NCBI RefSeq assembly: GCF_030010375.1
Contig: NZ_JASCRY010000005.1
Span: 1 to 64,000, forward strand
Length of the DNA: 64,000 nt
From: Flavobacterium yafengii
Lineage (GTDB): Bacteria > Bacteroidota > Bacteroidia > Flavobacteriales > Flavobacteriaceae
Reading direction: 5' to 3'
The stretch's first letter is position 1. Every line of letters begins with the position of its first letter. Positions 45,645 through 53,837 of this stretch are shown here, piece by piece. Position numbers and translations under genes: made by a program. Under the pieces are notes generated by a model, which was not told where the DNA came from, did no database searches, and worked only from the letters and a program-made list of their open reading frames with translations.

Positions 45645-46382
45645 TTATTTTTGAACCAGATCACAATACCAAAATCCAAAATCAAACGCATCAGAAGCAC
45701 TCGTATCACAAGCGGTATCGGACGAATCTTCTTTTTCTGGTTTTTCATATTTTCGGTACACAATTTCACCAATTTCAAAATCAATTGGTTTCGAGAAAAT
45801 GGGACCGTCAAAAGTGAACGTATGGAATTCCCCGTTTTCGCCACAAACATCAACATCTTCCGGTAAATCGTTGATGAAATCCTGGTCAATGATGCGACCA
45901 ACGAAGCTTTTGTCTAAGTGACGTTCGTTGACACAAACCACAATTGTTTTAAAACCTAAACTGATAAATTCCTGAATGAGTTCGTGAGTTGGGATTTTCC
46001 AAAGCGGGAAAATGCCATCGAAACCTATCTCGGCTAATTTATCTTCGCGGTATTTACGCAAGTCTTCTAGAAAAATATCCCCAAAAACAGAATGGGTTAC
46101 GCCTTGTTTTTTTAGTTTAGCCAATGTTTCGCGCATCACGTTTTCATAGACTTCCATCGTCGGCATTTCTGGAATTTGCATGATTTCAAGTGGCAATCTG
46201 ATGCTTTCGGCTTGTTGTTGCAATAATTCCACTCGTACGCCATGCATCGAAATACGCTGATATTGTTGGTTTACACTGGTGAGCAAACAGGCAATTTCAA
46301 TTTCGGGATTTTGTAGTGTTTTATATAAGGCAAGCGCAGAATCTTTTCCGCTGCTCCAATTAAATAACGCTTTCTTTTTCAA
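45645..46382 (-). CDS. DPH6-like ATP pyrophosphatase (diphthine-ammonia ligase family)
   Basis: A 245-aa protein of the adenine nucleotide alpha-hydrolase fold. The PP-loop FNWSSGKDSALALYK lies near the start. Family landmarks are VNQQYQRISMHGVR, SVFGDIFLEDLRKYRE and the late region SFVGRIIDQDFINDLP. Eukaryotic and archaeal members amidate diphthine on EF2, which bacteria lack, so the substrate here is unknown. Start set at a TTG (46382, LKKKALFNW); an upstream in-frame ATG at 46520 would overlap the divergent aminopeptidase and adds sequence unlike the family. Confidence 0.82.
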   Translation of the reverse strand: MKKKALFNWSSGKDSALALYKTLQNPEIEIACLLTSVNQQYQRISMHGVRVELLQQQAESIRLPLEIMQIPEMPTMEVYENVMRETLAKLKKQGVTHSVFGDIFLEDLRKYREDKLAEIGFDGIFPLWKIPTHELIQEFISLGFKTIVVCVNERHLDKSFVGRIIDQDFINDLPEDVDVCGENGEFHTFTFDGPIFSKPIDFEIGEIVYRKYEKPEKEDSSDTACDTSASDAFDFGFWYCDLVQK

Positions 46383-46485
46383 AGTAATTTTCTTCTGATT
46401 TTCTGAAGGTAAACTTACAAAATTAGTCGGATTAGTTTGGTAAACCTTTGTAACTTTGAAAATCGCAGCATTAAATGCCCTAATA

Positions 46486-48549
46486 ATGAAATACCTATTC
46501 TTTTTTATTTCCACGTTCACATTTGCCCAACAAACCCAATTTGTTGATTTTAAATCGGTTTTGGGAAAAATTTCCGTAAATCCGATTGAAAAAACAGTTT
46601 CAGGAGATGTCGATTATGATTTTGACGTATTGAAATCCATTGATACCATTAAAATTGATGCTCAAAATATGGAATTTTCGGATTTAAAACTCAACGGAAA
46701 ATCCATTAAATTTCACAATACACAGAAACAATTGCAAATCATTTTTTCATTTAAAAAAGGAAAAAACAACCTGACTTTTCAGTATTTGGCAAAGCCAAAG
46801 CAAACGATGTATTTCATTGGTTCAGAAGCAAATGATAATATACAAATTTGGACACAGGGACAAGGAAGATATACCAGTCATTGGTTTCCGAGTTTTGATG
46901 ATGTGAATGAAAAAGTGGTTTTCAATTTGAATATTGTATGTAATAAAGAGTATCAAGTAGTTTCAAATGGAGCGTTGAAATTTAAGTCAGAACTTGATGG
47001 ACTTTCGGTTTGGCAATACCAAATGCAAAAACCAATGAGTTCGTATTTATTGATGCTCGCCATCGGTAAATTTAAAAAAAACAGCCAAAAATCAAATTCT
47101 GGAATTCCTTTAGAAATGTATTTGGAACCAAAAGACGCAACTAAATTTGAACCAACCTATCGTGATTCTAAAAGAATGTTTGATTTTTTAGAAAAGGAAA
47201 TAGGAGTGAAGTTTCCTTGGGGGATTTACAAACAAGTTCCTGTTCGGGATTTCTTGTATGCCGGAATGGAGAATACATCGGCAACGCTTTTCAATACGCG
47301 TTTTGTGGTCGATTCTACAGGTTTTGAGGACAGGAGTTACACAAATGTCAATGCGCATGAATTAGCGCATCAGTGGTTTGGGAATTTAGTCACTGCCGAA
47401 AGTGGAAAACACCATTGGTTGCAGGAAGGTTTCGCGACCTATTATGCGTTACTAGCCGAAAAAGAAATTTATGGAGAAGATTATTTTTATTCGAAATTAT
47501 ATGAGTCGGCGCAACAACTGAAATTTGCTTCCCGAACGGATACCATTCCCGTTTTGAATACCAAAGCCAGTTCATTGACTTTCTATCAGAAAGGCGCTTG
47601 GGCACTTTTTGTTTTACACGAAGAAATAGGCGATAAGGCGTTTAAAAAAGTGGTAAAAAACTATTTGAAAAAACATGCGTTTCAGAGTGTAAATACACAA
47701 GATTTCTTTGCTGAAATCAAAAAAGTATCGGACTATGATTTGGATAATTTTAGTAAAGTATGGCTTGAATCAACTGTTTTTAATACACAACAATCCAATA
47801 GTTTATTGCTTAAAAATAAATCAATTCAAACACTGTTTGAAGTCGAGAAATTAAAAAAGAAACCGCTGTCAGAGAAAAAGGAATTTCTTAAAAAAACACT
47901 CCAGTCTGAGGTGCATTTTTCGGTAAAAGAAGCAGTTGTAAACCAATTGAAAGAGGACCGTTTTCGAGAGAAAGAATCGCTCTTAACGTTGGCTTTAGAA
48001 ACTAAAAATATTCCAGTTCGTCAAGCTGTTGCCGCATCATTAAATGAAATTTCAGAAAGTTTCAGAACGCAATATGAAACTTTATTGGAGGACAAATCCT
48101 ATCAAACACAAGAAATTACGTTGTATAATTTATGGAATAATTTTCCGGAGCAACGCATTCAATATTTAGATAAATCAAAAACTTGGATGGGTTTCAATGA
48201 TTATAATTTAAGAACTTTGTGGCTTACCTTGGCCTTATCAACGCCCAATTATACGGTAGATAAAGTAGCATTGGCAAACGAATTAATACAGTATTCATCG
48301 ATTAATTACGAAGCGAATACAAGACAAAATGCTTTGGAGAAACTGCTTGCTTTCAAAATAATAAATGATGTTGTTTTGGGAAATTTGGTAAATGCAACTA
48401 CCCATCACATGTGGCAGTTCTCGAAATTTGGAAGAGATAACATTAGAAAATTATTAAAAAATCCAGAAATGAGAGTTTCTTTGGAAAGAATAGTTCCAGA
48501 TTTAAATCAAGCCGAACAGTTTCAATTGAACCGATTATTGAAAGAATAA
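46486..48549 (+). CDS. exported M1-family aminopeptidase
   Basis: A 687-aa zinc aminopeptidase. Signal peptide MKYLFFFISTFTFAQ. The substrate-binding motif GMEN (260-263) and zinc site HELAHQW (His291, His295) with downstream Glu314 (WLQEGFATYY) are intact. A HEAT-like helical C-terminal domain follows. Start at the ATG 46486 gives the signal peptide; a TTG at 46456 would mask it. TAACTTTG at 46451-46458 is a -7-like box 27 bases upstream. Divergent from the DPH6-like gene. Confidence 0.92.
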   Translation: MKYLFFFISTFTFAQQTQFVDFKSVLGKISVNPIEKTVSGDVDYDFDVLKSIDTIKIDAQNMEFSDLKLNGKSIKFHNTQKQLQIIFSFKKGKNNLTFQYLAKPKQTMYFIGSEANDNIQIWTQGQGRYTSHWFPSFDDVNEKVVFNLNIVCNKEYQVVSNGALKFKSELDGLSVWQYQMQKPMSSYLLMLAIGKFKKNSQKSNSGIPLEMYLEPKDATKFEPTYRDSKRMFDFLEKEIGVKFPWGIYKQVPVRDFLYAGMENTSATLFNTRFVVDSTGFEDRSYTNVNAHELAHQWFGNLVTAESGKHHWLQEGFATYYALLAEKEIYGEDYFYSKLYESAQQLKFASRTDTIPVLNTKASSLTFYQKGAWALFVLHEEIGDKAFKKVVKNYLKKHAFQSVNTQDFFAEIKKVSDYDLDNFSKVWLESTVFNTQQSNSLLLKNKSIQTLFEVEKLKKKPLSEKKEFLKKTLQSEVHFSVKEAVVNQLKEDRFREKESLLTLALETKNIPVRQAVAASLNEISESFRTQYETLLEDKSYQTQEITLYNLWNNFPEQRIQYLDKSKTWMGFNDYNLRTLWLTLALSTPNYTVDKVALANELIQYSSINYEANTRQNALEKLLAFKIINDVVLGNLVNATTHHMWQFSKFGRDNIRKLLKNPEMRVSLERIVPDLNQAEQFQLNRLLKE

Positions 48550-48579
48550 GTTTAAAACCAACAAGGATTAATAATCGCT

Positions 48580-48637
48580 AATTCACTAATTTCAAAAGAT
48601 TATTCTTGTAGAAATTAGTAAATTTGAGTCTTTTTTC
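48580..48637 (+). terminator. terminator after M1 aminopeptidase gene
   Basis: A 14-bp stem (48580-48593 with 48611-48624, one mismatch), then CTTTTTTC. The arm is related in sequence to the 43033-43092 terminator. Confidence 0.7.
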
Positions 48638-48653
48638 ATTGATTTATAATGTT

Positions 48654-49175
48654 TTACCATAACTGACCCACTTCGTTTTTGATATAAGCCAAAGCAGCAT
48701 TACTAGGGGATTGCTTTTCCATCAAATCACTTAAAACTACTTCACGTAATTTATCGGCATTGTCCACACGATCACTCATATTCGCTTTTCGAATCATTTG
48801 GATTGTAGCATTTTTTGCGGTGACAATAATCGTCCAACATTCGTCTGACATATAGATTTGCTGGGTTAAATTGTGTTCAAATTCTTGTTCGATTTGTGTA
48901 ATTATCAGATTTTCGTAATCGTTTTTATCGTTAGAAATTGGAGCAATCCGAATCAATAATTTAGTAGGATTGATGCGTTCCATGTATAATGACATGCGCT
49001 CATATGCTTGCAAACGCAGGGGTAAAGCATTTTTTTGAGCTTCTTTGTTTAGTAAATAACGACGTCTTCCTTCTTCGTTTTTGGTATGGAGATCAAAAAA
49101 ATAATAGGCAACAAGACCCGTAACAATTGCCGGTAACGTATAACTTAGTAATTCTATAATTTTTGTAGTATCCAT
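48654..49175 (-). CDS. hypothetical membrane-anchored protein
   Basis: A 173-aa protein with a membrane segment near residues 6-27 (IELLSYTLPAIVTGLVAYYF). A basic stretch rich in Glu/Arg follows, then a helical domain with LRLQAYERMSLYMERINPTKL. I recognise it only as a conserved-looking flavobacterial hypothetical protein. A strong promoter match lies just upstream. Function unknown. Confidence 0.75.
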   Translation of the reverse strand: MDTTKIIELLSYTLPAIVTGLVAYYFFDLHTKNEEGRRRYLLNKEAQKNALPLRLQAYERMSLYMERINPTKLLIRIAPISNDKNDYENLIITQIEQEFEHNLTQQIYMSDECWTIIVTAKNATIQMIRKANMSDRVDNADKLREVVLSDLMEKQSPSNAALAYIKNEVGQLW

Positions 49176-49197
49176 ATTTTAATAAAATTTATAAAAG

Positions 49198-49227
49198 CAA
49201 AAATATACTTTTTTGACTATAAATCAA
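49198..49227 (-). promoter_or_regulatory. Bacteroidota promoter for the 173-aa membrane protein
   Basis: On the minus strand TTG (49227-49225), exactly 19 bases, then TATTTTTG (49205-49198). The start codon follows 23 bases later. A plus-strand TATTTTTG at 49262-49269 may serve the divergent TSUP gene. Confidence 0.65.
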
Positions 49228-49304
49228 TTCCATTTTAATAGCAATACATCAATACGAATAGTATTTTTGCCAACTACTACGGGAATTATAAAAATAATAG
49301 TTAA

Positions 49305-50075
49305 ATGGAAACCTACATATTAGTTTTACTTTGTTTGGCTGCTTTTGCCGCAGGATTTATTGATGCTATTGTTGGCGGTGGAGGACTGATACAAACTCCC
49401 ATGGGTTTGATTTTATTGCCTAATCTTCCTGTTTCAACCGTAATTGGAACCTTGAAAGTTCCTGCTTTTAGTGGGACATCCTTTGCGGCCTATCAGTATC
49501 TTAAAAAAGTGGATATGAACTGGAAATTGCTGGCTATTATGATGCTTTTGGCATTTCCTTCGGCATTTTTAGGTTCTACTTTGTTGACGTATGTGAGCAA
49601 TGATTTCATGAAACCGTTATTGCTGGTTGTTCTTTCTTTTTTAGTGATTTACACGTATGCCAAGAAAAATTTTGGGCAACATATCGAGAAAAATCATTCT
49701 TCGAGAACCCAAATTTGGAATGCGATTGGAATCAGTTTTGTCGTTGGGTTGTACGATGGATTTATTGGCCCGGGAACCGGAAGTTTTTTGGTAGTCGCTT
49801 TTATTGCCATTATGGGATTCGATTTTTTGCATGCTTCCGCAAATGCTAAAATGGTGAATCTGGCGACTAACTTTGGGTCCATTTGTCTTTTTATTTTAAA
49901 AGGAAAAATAATTTGGGCAGTTGCATTGCCTATGGCTGCCAGTAATGCTCTTGGCGGTTGGATTGGTGCTAAATTAGCCATCAATAAAGGAAATAGTTTT
50001 ATCCGAATTTTCTTTTTGGTTGTGGTTGTCGGTACTCTAATCCGTTTTGCGTACGATGTGTTTTTTAAAGATTAA
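49305..50075 (+). CDS. TSUP family transporter (TauE/SafE)
   Basis: A 256-aa integral membrane protein with about seven or eight hydrophobic helices and two internal repeats. The first begins FAAGFIDAIVGGGGLIQTP and the second VVGLYDGFIGPGTGSFLV, the signature pair of the sulfite/organosulfonate exporter family. Substrate is probably a small anion, not resolvable here. No sulfur genes are adjacent. Confidence 0.9.
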   Translation: METYILVLLCLAAFAAGFIDAIVGGGGLIQTPMGLILLPNLPVSTVIGTLKVPAFSGTSFAAYQYLKKVDMNWKLLAIMMLLAFPSAFLGSTLLTYVSNDFMKPLLLVVLSFLVIYTYAKKNFGQHIEKNHSSRTQIWNAIGISFVVGLYDGFIGPGTGSFLVVAFIAIMGFDFLHASANAKMVNLATNFGSICLFILKGKIIWAVALPMAASNALGGWIGAKLAINKGNSFIRIFFLVVVVGTLIRFAYDVFFKD

Positions 50076-50200
50076 CAATTTTGCTAATGACTTTATGGTA
50101 AGTGATTTTTTGGTTAAATCAGAACTCATTATGATTGTAATTTAAACCTGTTTTCTAAATCTTAAATTCTTATTTTTGCATAATAAATTTAAATTTCTCC

Positions 50201-52558
50201 ATGCATAAATATATCGATCAACTCAACGAAGCCCAACGCGAACCTGTTCTTCAAAAAGACGGGCCAATGATTATCATTGCTGGTGCGGGCTCTGGAAAAA
50301 CGCGTGTGTTGACTATTAGAATTGCTTATTTGATGAATCAGGGTGTTGATGCTTTCAATATTTTATCACTTACGTTTACCAATAAAGCGGCACGGGAAAT
50401 GAAAACCCGAATCTCTCAAATTGTAGGTGCAAGTGAGGCCAAAAATCTTTGGATGGGAACATTTCACTCGGTTTTCGCCAGAATTTTACGTTCCGAAGCA
50501 GATCATTTGGGATATCCTTCGAATTTTACGATTTATGATTCCCAAGATTCATTGCGTTGCATTTCCGGGATTATCAAAGAAATGCAATTGGACAGAGATG
50601 TGTATAAACCAAAACAGGTTTTAAGCAGAATCTCCAGTTATAAAAATAGCTTGATTACGGTAAAAGCCTATTTAAACAATCCCGAATTACAAGAAGCAGA
50701 TGCAATGGCTAAAAAGCCAAGATTAGGAGAAATTTATCAAAATTATGTTGATAAATGTTTCAAATCCGGAGCAATGGATTTTGATGATTTATTATTGAAA
50801 ACCAATGAATTATTGACTCGTTTTCCGGAAGTTTTAGCCAAATATCAAAACCGTTTCCGTTATATATTGGTGGATGAGTACCAAGATACGAATCATTCAC
50901 AATATTTGATTGTTCGTGCTTTATCGGATAAATTTCAGAATATTTGTGTGGTGGGTGATGATGCGCAAAGTATTTATGCGTTTCGTGGTGCGAATATTAA
51001 TAACATTTTGAATTTCCAGAAAGATTATGAAGGAGTGAAAACCTTTAGACTGGAACAAAATTACCGTTCGACAAAAAATATAGTGGAAGCAGCGAATACT
51101 ATTATTGATAAGAATAAAATAAAGCTGGATAAAATAGTTTGGACTGCGAATGATTTTGGTCCAAAAATAAAAGTCCACCGTAGCATGACCGATGCCGAAG
51201 AAGGGCGTTTTGTAGCCAGCACGATTTTCGAACAAAAAATGCAAAACCAACTTAGTAACGGCTCTTTTGCAATTTTGTATCGTACCAATGCACAATCCCG
51301 TGCCATGGAAGATGCGCTTAGAAAAAGAGATATTCCGTATCGAATTTATGGTGGTTTATCTTTTTATCAAAGGAAAGAAATCAAGGATGTATTGTGTTAC
51401 TTGCGATTGGTTATCAATCCAAAAGATGAAGAAGCTTTGGTTCGTGTAATCAATTATCCGGCTCGCGGAATTGGAGATACAACAGTTGAAAAGCTTACAA
51501 TTGCAGCCAATCACTACAAACGTTCCATCTGGGAAGTGATGCAGAACATTGATAAAATTGATCTGAAACTGAATTCGGGTACGAAGCAAAAATTGCAAGA
51601 TTTTGTGACCATGATTCAGAGTTTTCAAGTAATTAACGAAAATCAAGATGCGTTTTACATCACCGATCACGTTGCCAAAAAAACAGGATTGGTTCAAGAA
51701 TTAAAGAAAGATGCTACTCCGGAAGGAATGGCAAAAATCCAGAATATAGAGGAATTATTGAACGGTATCAAAGATTTCACCGAAGGGCAAAAAGAAATTG
51801 ATGGTGCTCGTGGCGCCTTGTCTGAGTTTATGGAAGATGTGGCTTTGGCAACAGATTTAGACAAAGATACCAGCGATGAAGATCGTGTGGCATTGATGAC
51901 GATTCACTTGGCAAAAGGATTGGAATTCCCTCATGTTTTCGTAGTAGGAATGGAAGAAGATTTGTTTCCGAGTGCGATGAGTATGAGTACAAGAAGTGAA
52001 CTCGAAGAAGAGCGTCGTTTGTTCTATGTGGCTTTGACTCGTGCGGAGCATCAAGCATATCTAACGTATGCACAATCGCGTTATCGTTGGGGGAAATTAA
52101 CTGATAGCGAACCTTCTCGATTTATTGAGGAAATTGACGCACAGTATTTAGAATATCTAACTCCGGCTGAATCAAATTACAGGTATAAACCAATGATTGA
52201 TAGTGATATTTTTGGAGATGTGGATAAATCTAGATTGCGTCTGGCAAAACCGGCCAACGGAACGCCGCCGACCAAATATAGTTCAGATAATGAGCCTAAA
52301 ACGGATATAAATATTCGTAAATTGAAACCTGTTAGCAGTAACGCTACAGCTAGCGGGAGTGCGAATTTGTTTGATAATAAATTGGTTGCCGGAAATATTG
52401 TAATGCATGAACGTTTTGGTAAAGGAGAAGTTTTAAACCTTGAAGGAGTGGGAGCGGATAAAAAAGCCGAAATCAAATTTGAAGTTGGTGGAATAAAGAA
52501 ATTATTGTTACGCTTTGCGAAACTCGATATTATTGGATATTTTTTTTTTAATTTGTAG
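50201..52558 (+). CDS. pcrA: UvrD/PcrA-type ATP-dependent DNA helicase
   Basis: A 785-aa superfamily 1A 3'-5' helicase used in excision repair and replication-conflict resolution. Walker A is IIAGAGSGKTRV (24-35), followed by TFTNKAAREM, Walker B VDEYQDTN, DDAQSIYAFRGA, MTIHLAKGLEFPHVFV and VALTRAE. The C-terminal region has the RFGKGEVLNLEG beta domain that contacts RNA polymerase in relatives. The last residues YFFFNL come from an ATTTTTTTTTT-rich tract and may be a small extension of the usual end (IIG). TATTTTTG at 50171-50178 is a -7-like box. Palindromic element copy C starts 13 bases after the stop. pcrA versus uvrD naming is uncertain. Confidence 0.93.
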   Translation: MHKYIDQLNEAQREPVLQKDGPMIIIAGAGSGKTRVLTIRIAYLMNQGVDAFNILSLTFTNKAAREMKTRISQIVGASEAKNLWMGTFHSVFARILRSEADHLGYPSNFTIYDSQDSLRCISGIIKEMQLDRDVYKPKQVLSRISSYKNSLITVKAYLNNPELQEADAMAKKPRLGEIYQNYVDKCFKSGAMDFDDLLLKTNELLTRFPEVLAKYQNRFRYILVDEYQDTNHSQYLIVRALSDKFQNICVVGDDAQSIYAFRGANINNILNFQKDYEGVKTFRLEQNYRSTKNIVEAANTIIDKNKIKLDKIVWTANDFGPKIKVHRSMTDAEEGRFVASTIFEQKMQNQLSNGSFAILYRTNAQSRAMEDALRKRDIPYRIYGGLSFYQRKEIKDVLCYLRLVINPKDEEALVRVINYPARGIGDTTVEKLTIAANHYKRSIWEVMQNIDKIDLKLNSGTKQKLQDFVTMIQSFQVINENQDAFYITDHVAKKTGLVQELKKDATPEGMAKIQNIEELLNGIKDFTEGQKEIDGARGALSEFMEDVALATDLDKDTSDEDRVALMTIHLAKGLEFPHVFVVGMEEDLFPSAMSMSTRSELEEERRLFYVALTRAEHQAYLTYAQSRYRWGKLTDSEPSRFIEEIDAQYLEYLTPAESNYRYKPMIDSDIFGDVDKSRLRLAKPANGTPPTKYSSDNEPKTDINIRKLKPVSSNATASGSANLFDNKLVAGNIVMHERFGKGEVLNLEGVGADKKAEIKFEVGGIKKLLLRFAKLDIIGYFFFNL

Positions 52559-52570
52559 TTTCTTTTTGGT

Positions 52571-52625
52571 CGTCTGTTCGAGTGTTTTTTGTGGAGAGAA
52601 ACGGAACAAAAAATGTATCGAGAAC
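52571..52625. repeat. palindromic element, copy C, left part
   Basis: CGTCTGTTCGAGTG (52571-52584) is followed by TTTTTTGTGGAGAGAAACGG and ATGTATCGAGAAC. It matches copy B at 52 of 55 positions. The inner-hairpin partner expected next is absent; instead a GIY-YIG ORF begins 36 bases later. Confidence 0.85.
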
Positions 52626-52660
52626 CATTTGCAACAAAAATTTGTATAGAGAAAAATAAT

Positions 52661-52947
52661 ATGAAACAGTCTTACGTATATATCTTAAAATGTTTTGATA
52701 ATTCGTATTATACTAGAGTTACCAGTAATTTAACCCAAAGACTTTTTCAGCACGAAACAGGTTTTTATCCCGATTGTTATACCGCAAGCAAAAGACCCTT
52801 TGAACTAGTTTATTATTGTGAATTCACGGATATTAATTTTGCAATTGATATAGAGAAAAAATTAAAAAATGGTCTAGAGCAAAAAAAGAAGCATTGATTA
52901 ATGAAGAGTATGACAAACTTCCTAATTTAGCAAAGAAAAAGTTTTAA
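52661..52947 (+). pseudogene. GIY-YIG nuclease ORF, frameshifted, inside a palindromic element
   Basis: The reading frame MKQSYVYILKCFDNSYYT is the start of small (about 95-aa) GIY-YIG nucleases. VYI stands for the GIY part and YYT for the YIG part, but the following residue is Arg where the family has Gly. HETGFYPDCYTASKRP and ELVYYCEFTDINFAID are also family-like. In frame the ORF stops at 52897. A one-base deletion in the A-run before TGG (about 52867) would restore KKWSRAKKEALINEEYDK and a LAKKKF end at 52947, the usual tail. So it is most likely a decaying copy; sequencing error or slippage are alternatives. A longer upstream ATG (52589) reads through the repeat and was rejected. Confidence 0.75.
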
Positions 52948-52960
52948 AAGGGCTTTTGAA

Positions 52961-53051
52961 GTATCGAGAATTAAACGCTTTATTATGCTTCTCGATACAA
53001 TTTTTAATAGTAAAGCTGTCGCATTACTATTAAAAATCACTCAAAGAGACG
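52961..53051. repeat. palindromic element, copy C, right part
   Basis: GTATCGAGAA (52961-52970) with TTCTCGATAC (52989-52998) forms the inner hairpin. A second 12-bp perfect hairpin joins 53001-53012 with 53025-53036 around a GCTGTCGC loop. The outer end CACTCAAAGAGACG (53038-53051) mirrors the left end CGTCTGTTCGAGTG. Inverted, this part resembles the left arm of copy A, including the GCGACAGC loop. Confidence 0.83.
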
Positions 53052-53115
53052 TCCAAAGCGACTTAACATAATGTTATTACCCTCGAAGTGAAGGTAAAAT
53101 AATAAACTAAAAAAA

Positions 53116-53736
53116 ATGGCTCAATTTATAAAAATATACAAAGAAAAACCTAACGAAGCGGCAATTGCCAAAGTGGTGAAGGTTTTAAAAGACGGCGGGT
53201 TAGTAATTTATCCGACGGATACTGTTTACGGATTAGGTTGTGATATTACCAATACCAAAGCTTTGGAACGGATTGCGAAGATAAAAGGCATAAAGTTGGA
53301 AAAAGCTAATTTTTCTTTTATTTGTCACGATTTAAGTAATATATCTGATTATGTAAGACAGATTGACACAGCAACTTTTAAACTATTAAAAAGAGCTTTG
53401 CCGGGACCTTATACGTTTATTTTACCCGGTAATAATAATTTACCAAAGGAATTCAAAAAGAAAACTACTGTCGGAATCAGGGTTCCTGATAATTCCATAG
53501 CATTAGAAATTGTGAAGTTGCTAGGAAATCCAATTGTTTCCACTTCTATTCACGATGATGATGATGTAATTGAATATACGACTGATCCGGAACTCATTTT
53601 CGAGAAATGGCAAAATCTTGTCGATATGGTTATTGATGGCGGTTATGGTGATAATATTGGATCAACAATTATTGATTTATCGGGTGATGAACCTATTGTA
53701 GTTAGAGAAGGTAAAGGAAGTTTGGATATTCTTTAA
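53116..53736 (+). CDS. L-threonylcarbamoyladenylate synthase (Sua5/YciO/YrdC)
   Basis: A 206-aa protein that makes threonylcarbamoyl-AMP for the t6A37 modification of tRNAs. GGLVIYPTDTVYGLGCD (28-44) is the family's substrate-binding motif, followed by RALPGPYTFILPG and TVGIRVPDNSIALEIV. The single domain lacks the Sua5 C-terminal extension, so it is of TsaC/YciO length. It is known as an essential-type function in many bacteria; YciO members may do something else. Confidence 0.9.
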   Translation: MAQFIKIYKEKPNEAAIAKVVKVLKDGGLVIYPTDTVYGLGCDITNTKALERIAKIKGIKLEKANFSFICHDLSNISDYVRQIDTATFKLLKRALPGPYTFILPGNNNLPKEFKKKTTVGIRVPDNSIALEIVKLLGNPIVSTSIHDDDDVIEYTTDPELIFEKWQNLVDMVIDGGYGDNIGSTIIDLSGDEPIVVREGKGSLDIL

Positions 53737-53786
53737 TTAGTATTCAGCCCCGAAGAGTCGTGATTAGTGTTCGGTAAAAACCATAA

Positions 53787-53818
53787 AAAAAACGTCTTGA
53801 TTTCTCAAGACGTTTTTT
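53787..53818. terminator. bidirectional terminator
   Basis: A 14-bp perfect stem (53787-53800 with 53805-53818) with A-run and T-run sides lies between the convergent Sua5-type and OmpA-type genes. Confidence 0.92.
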
Positions 53819-53837
53819 AGTTCAAATTATATTTGAA

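Noticed and set aside
45587..45901. 104-aa minus-strand ORF
   Set aside because: Alternative frame of the DPH6-like gene on the same strand; the main frame has clear family motifs.
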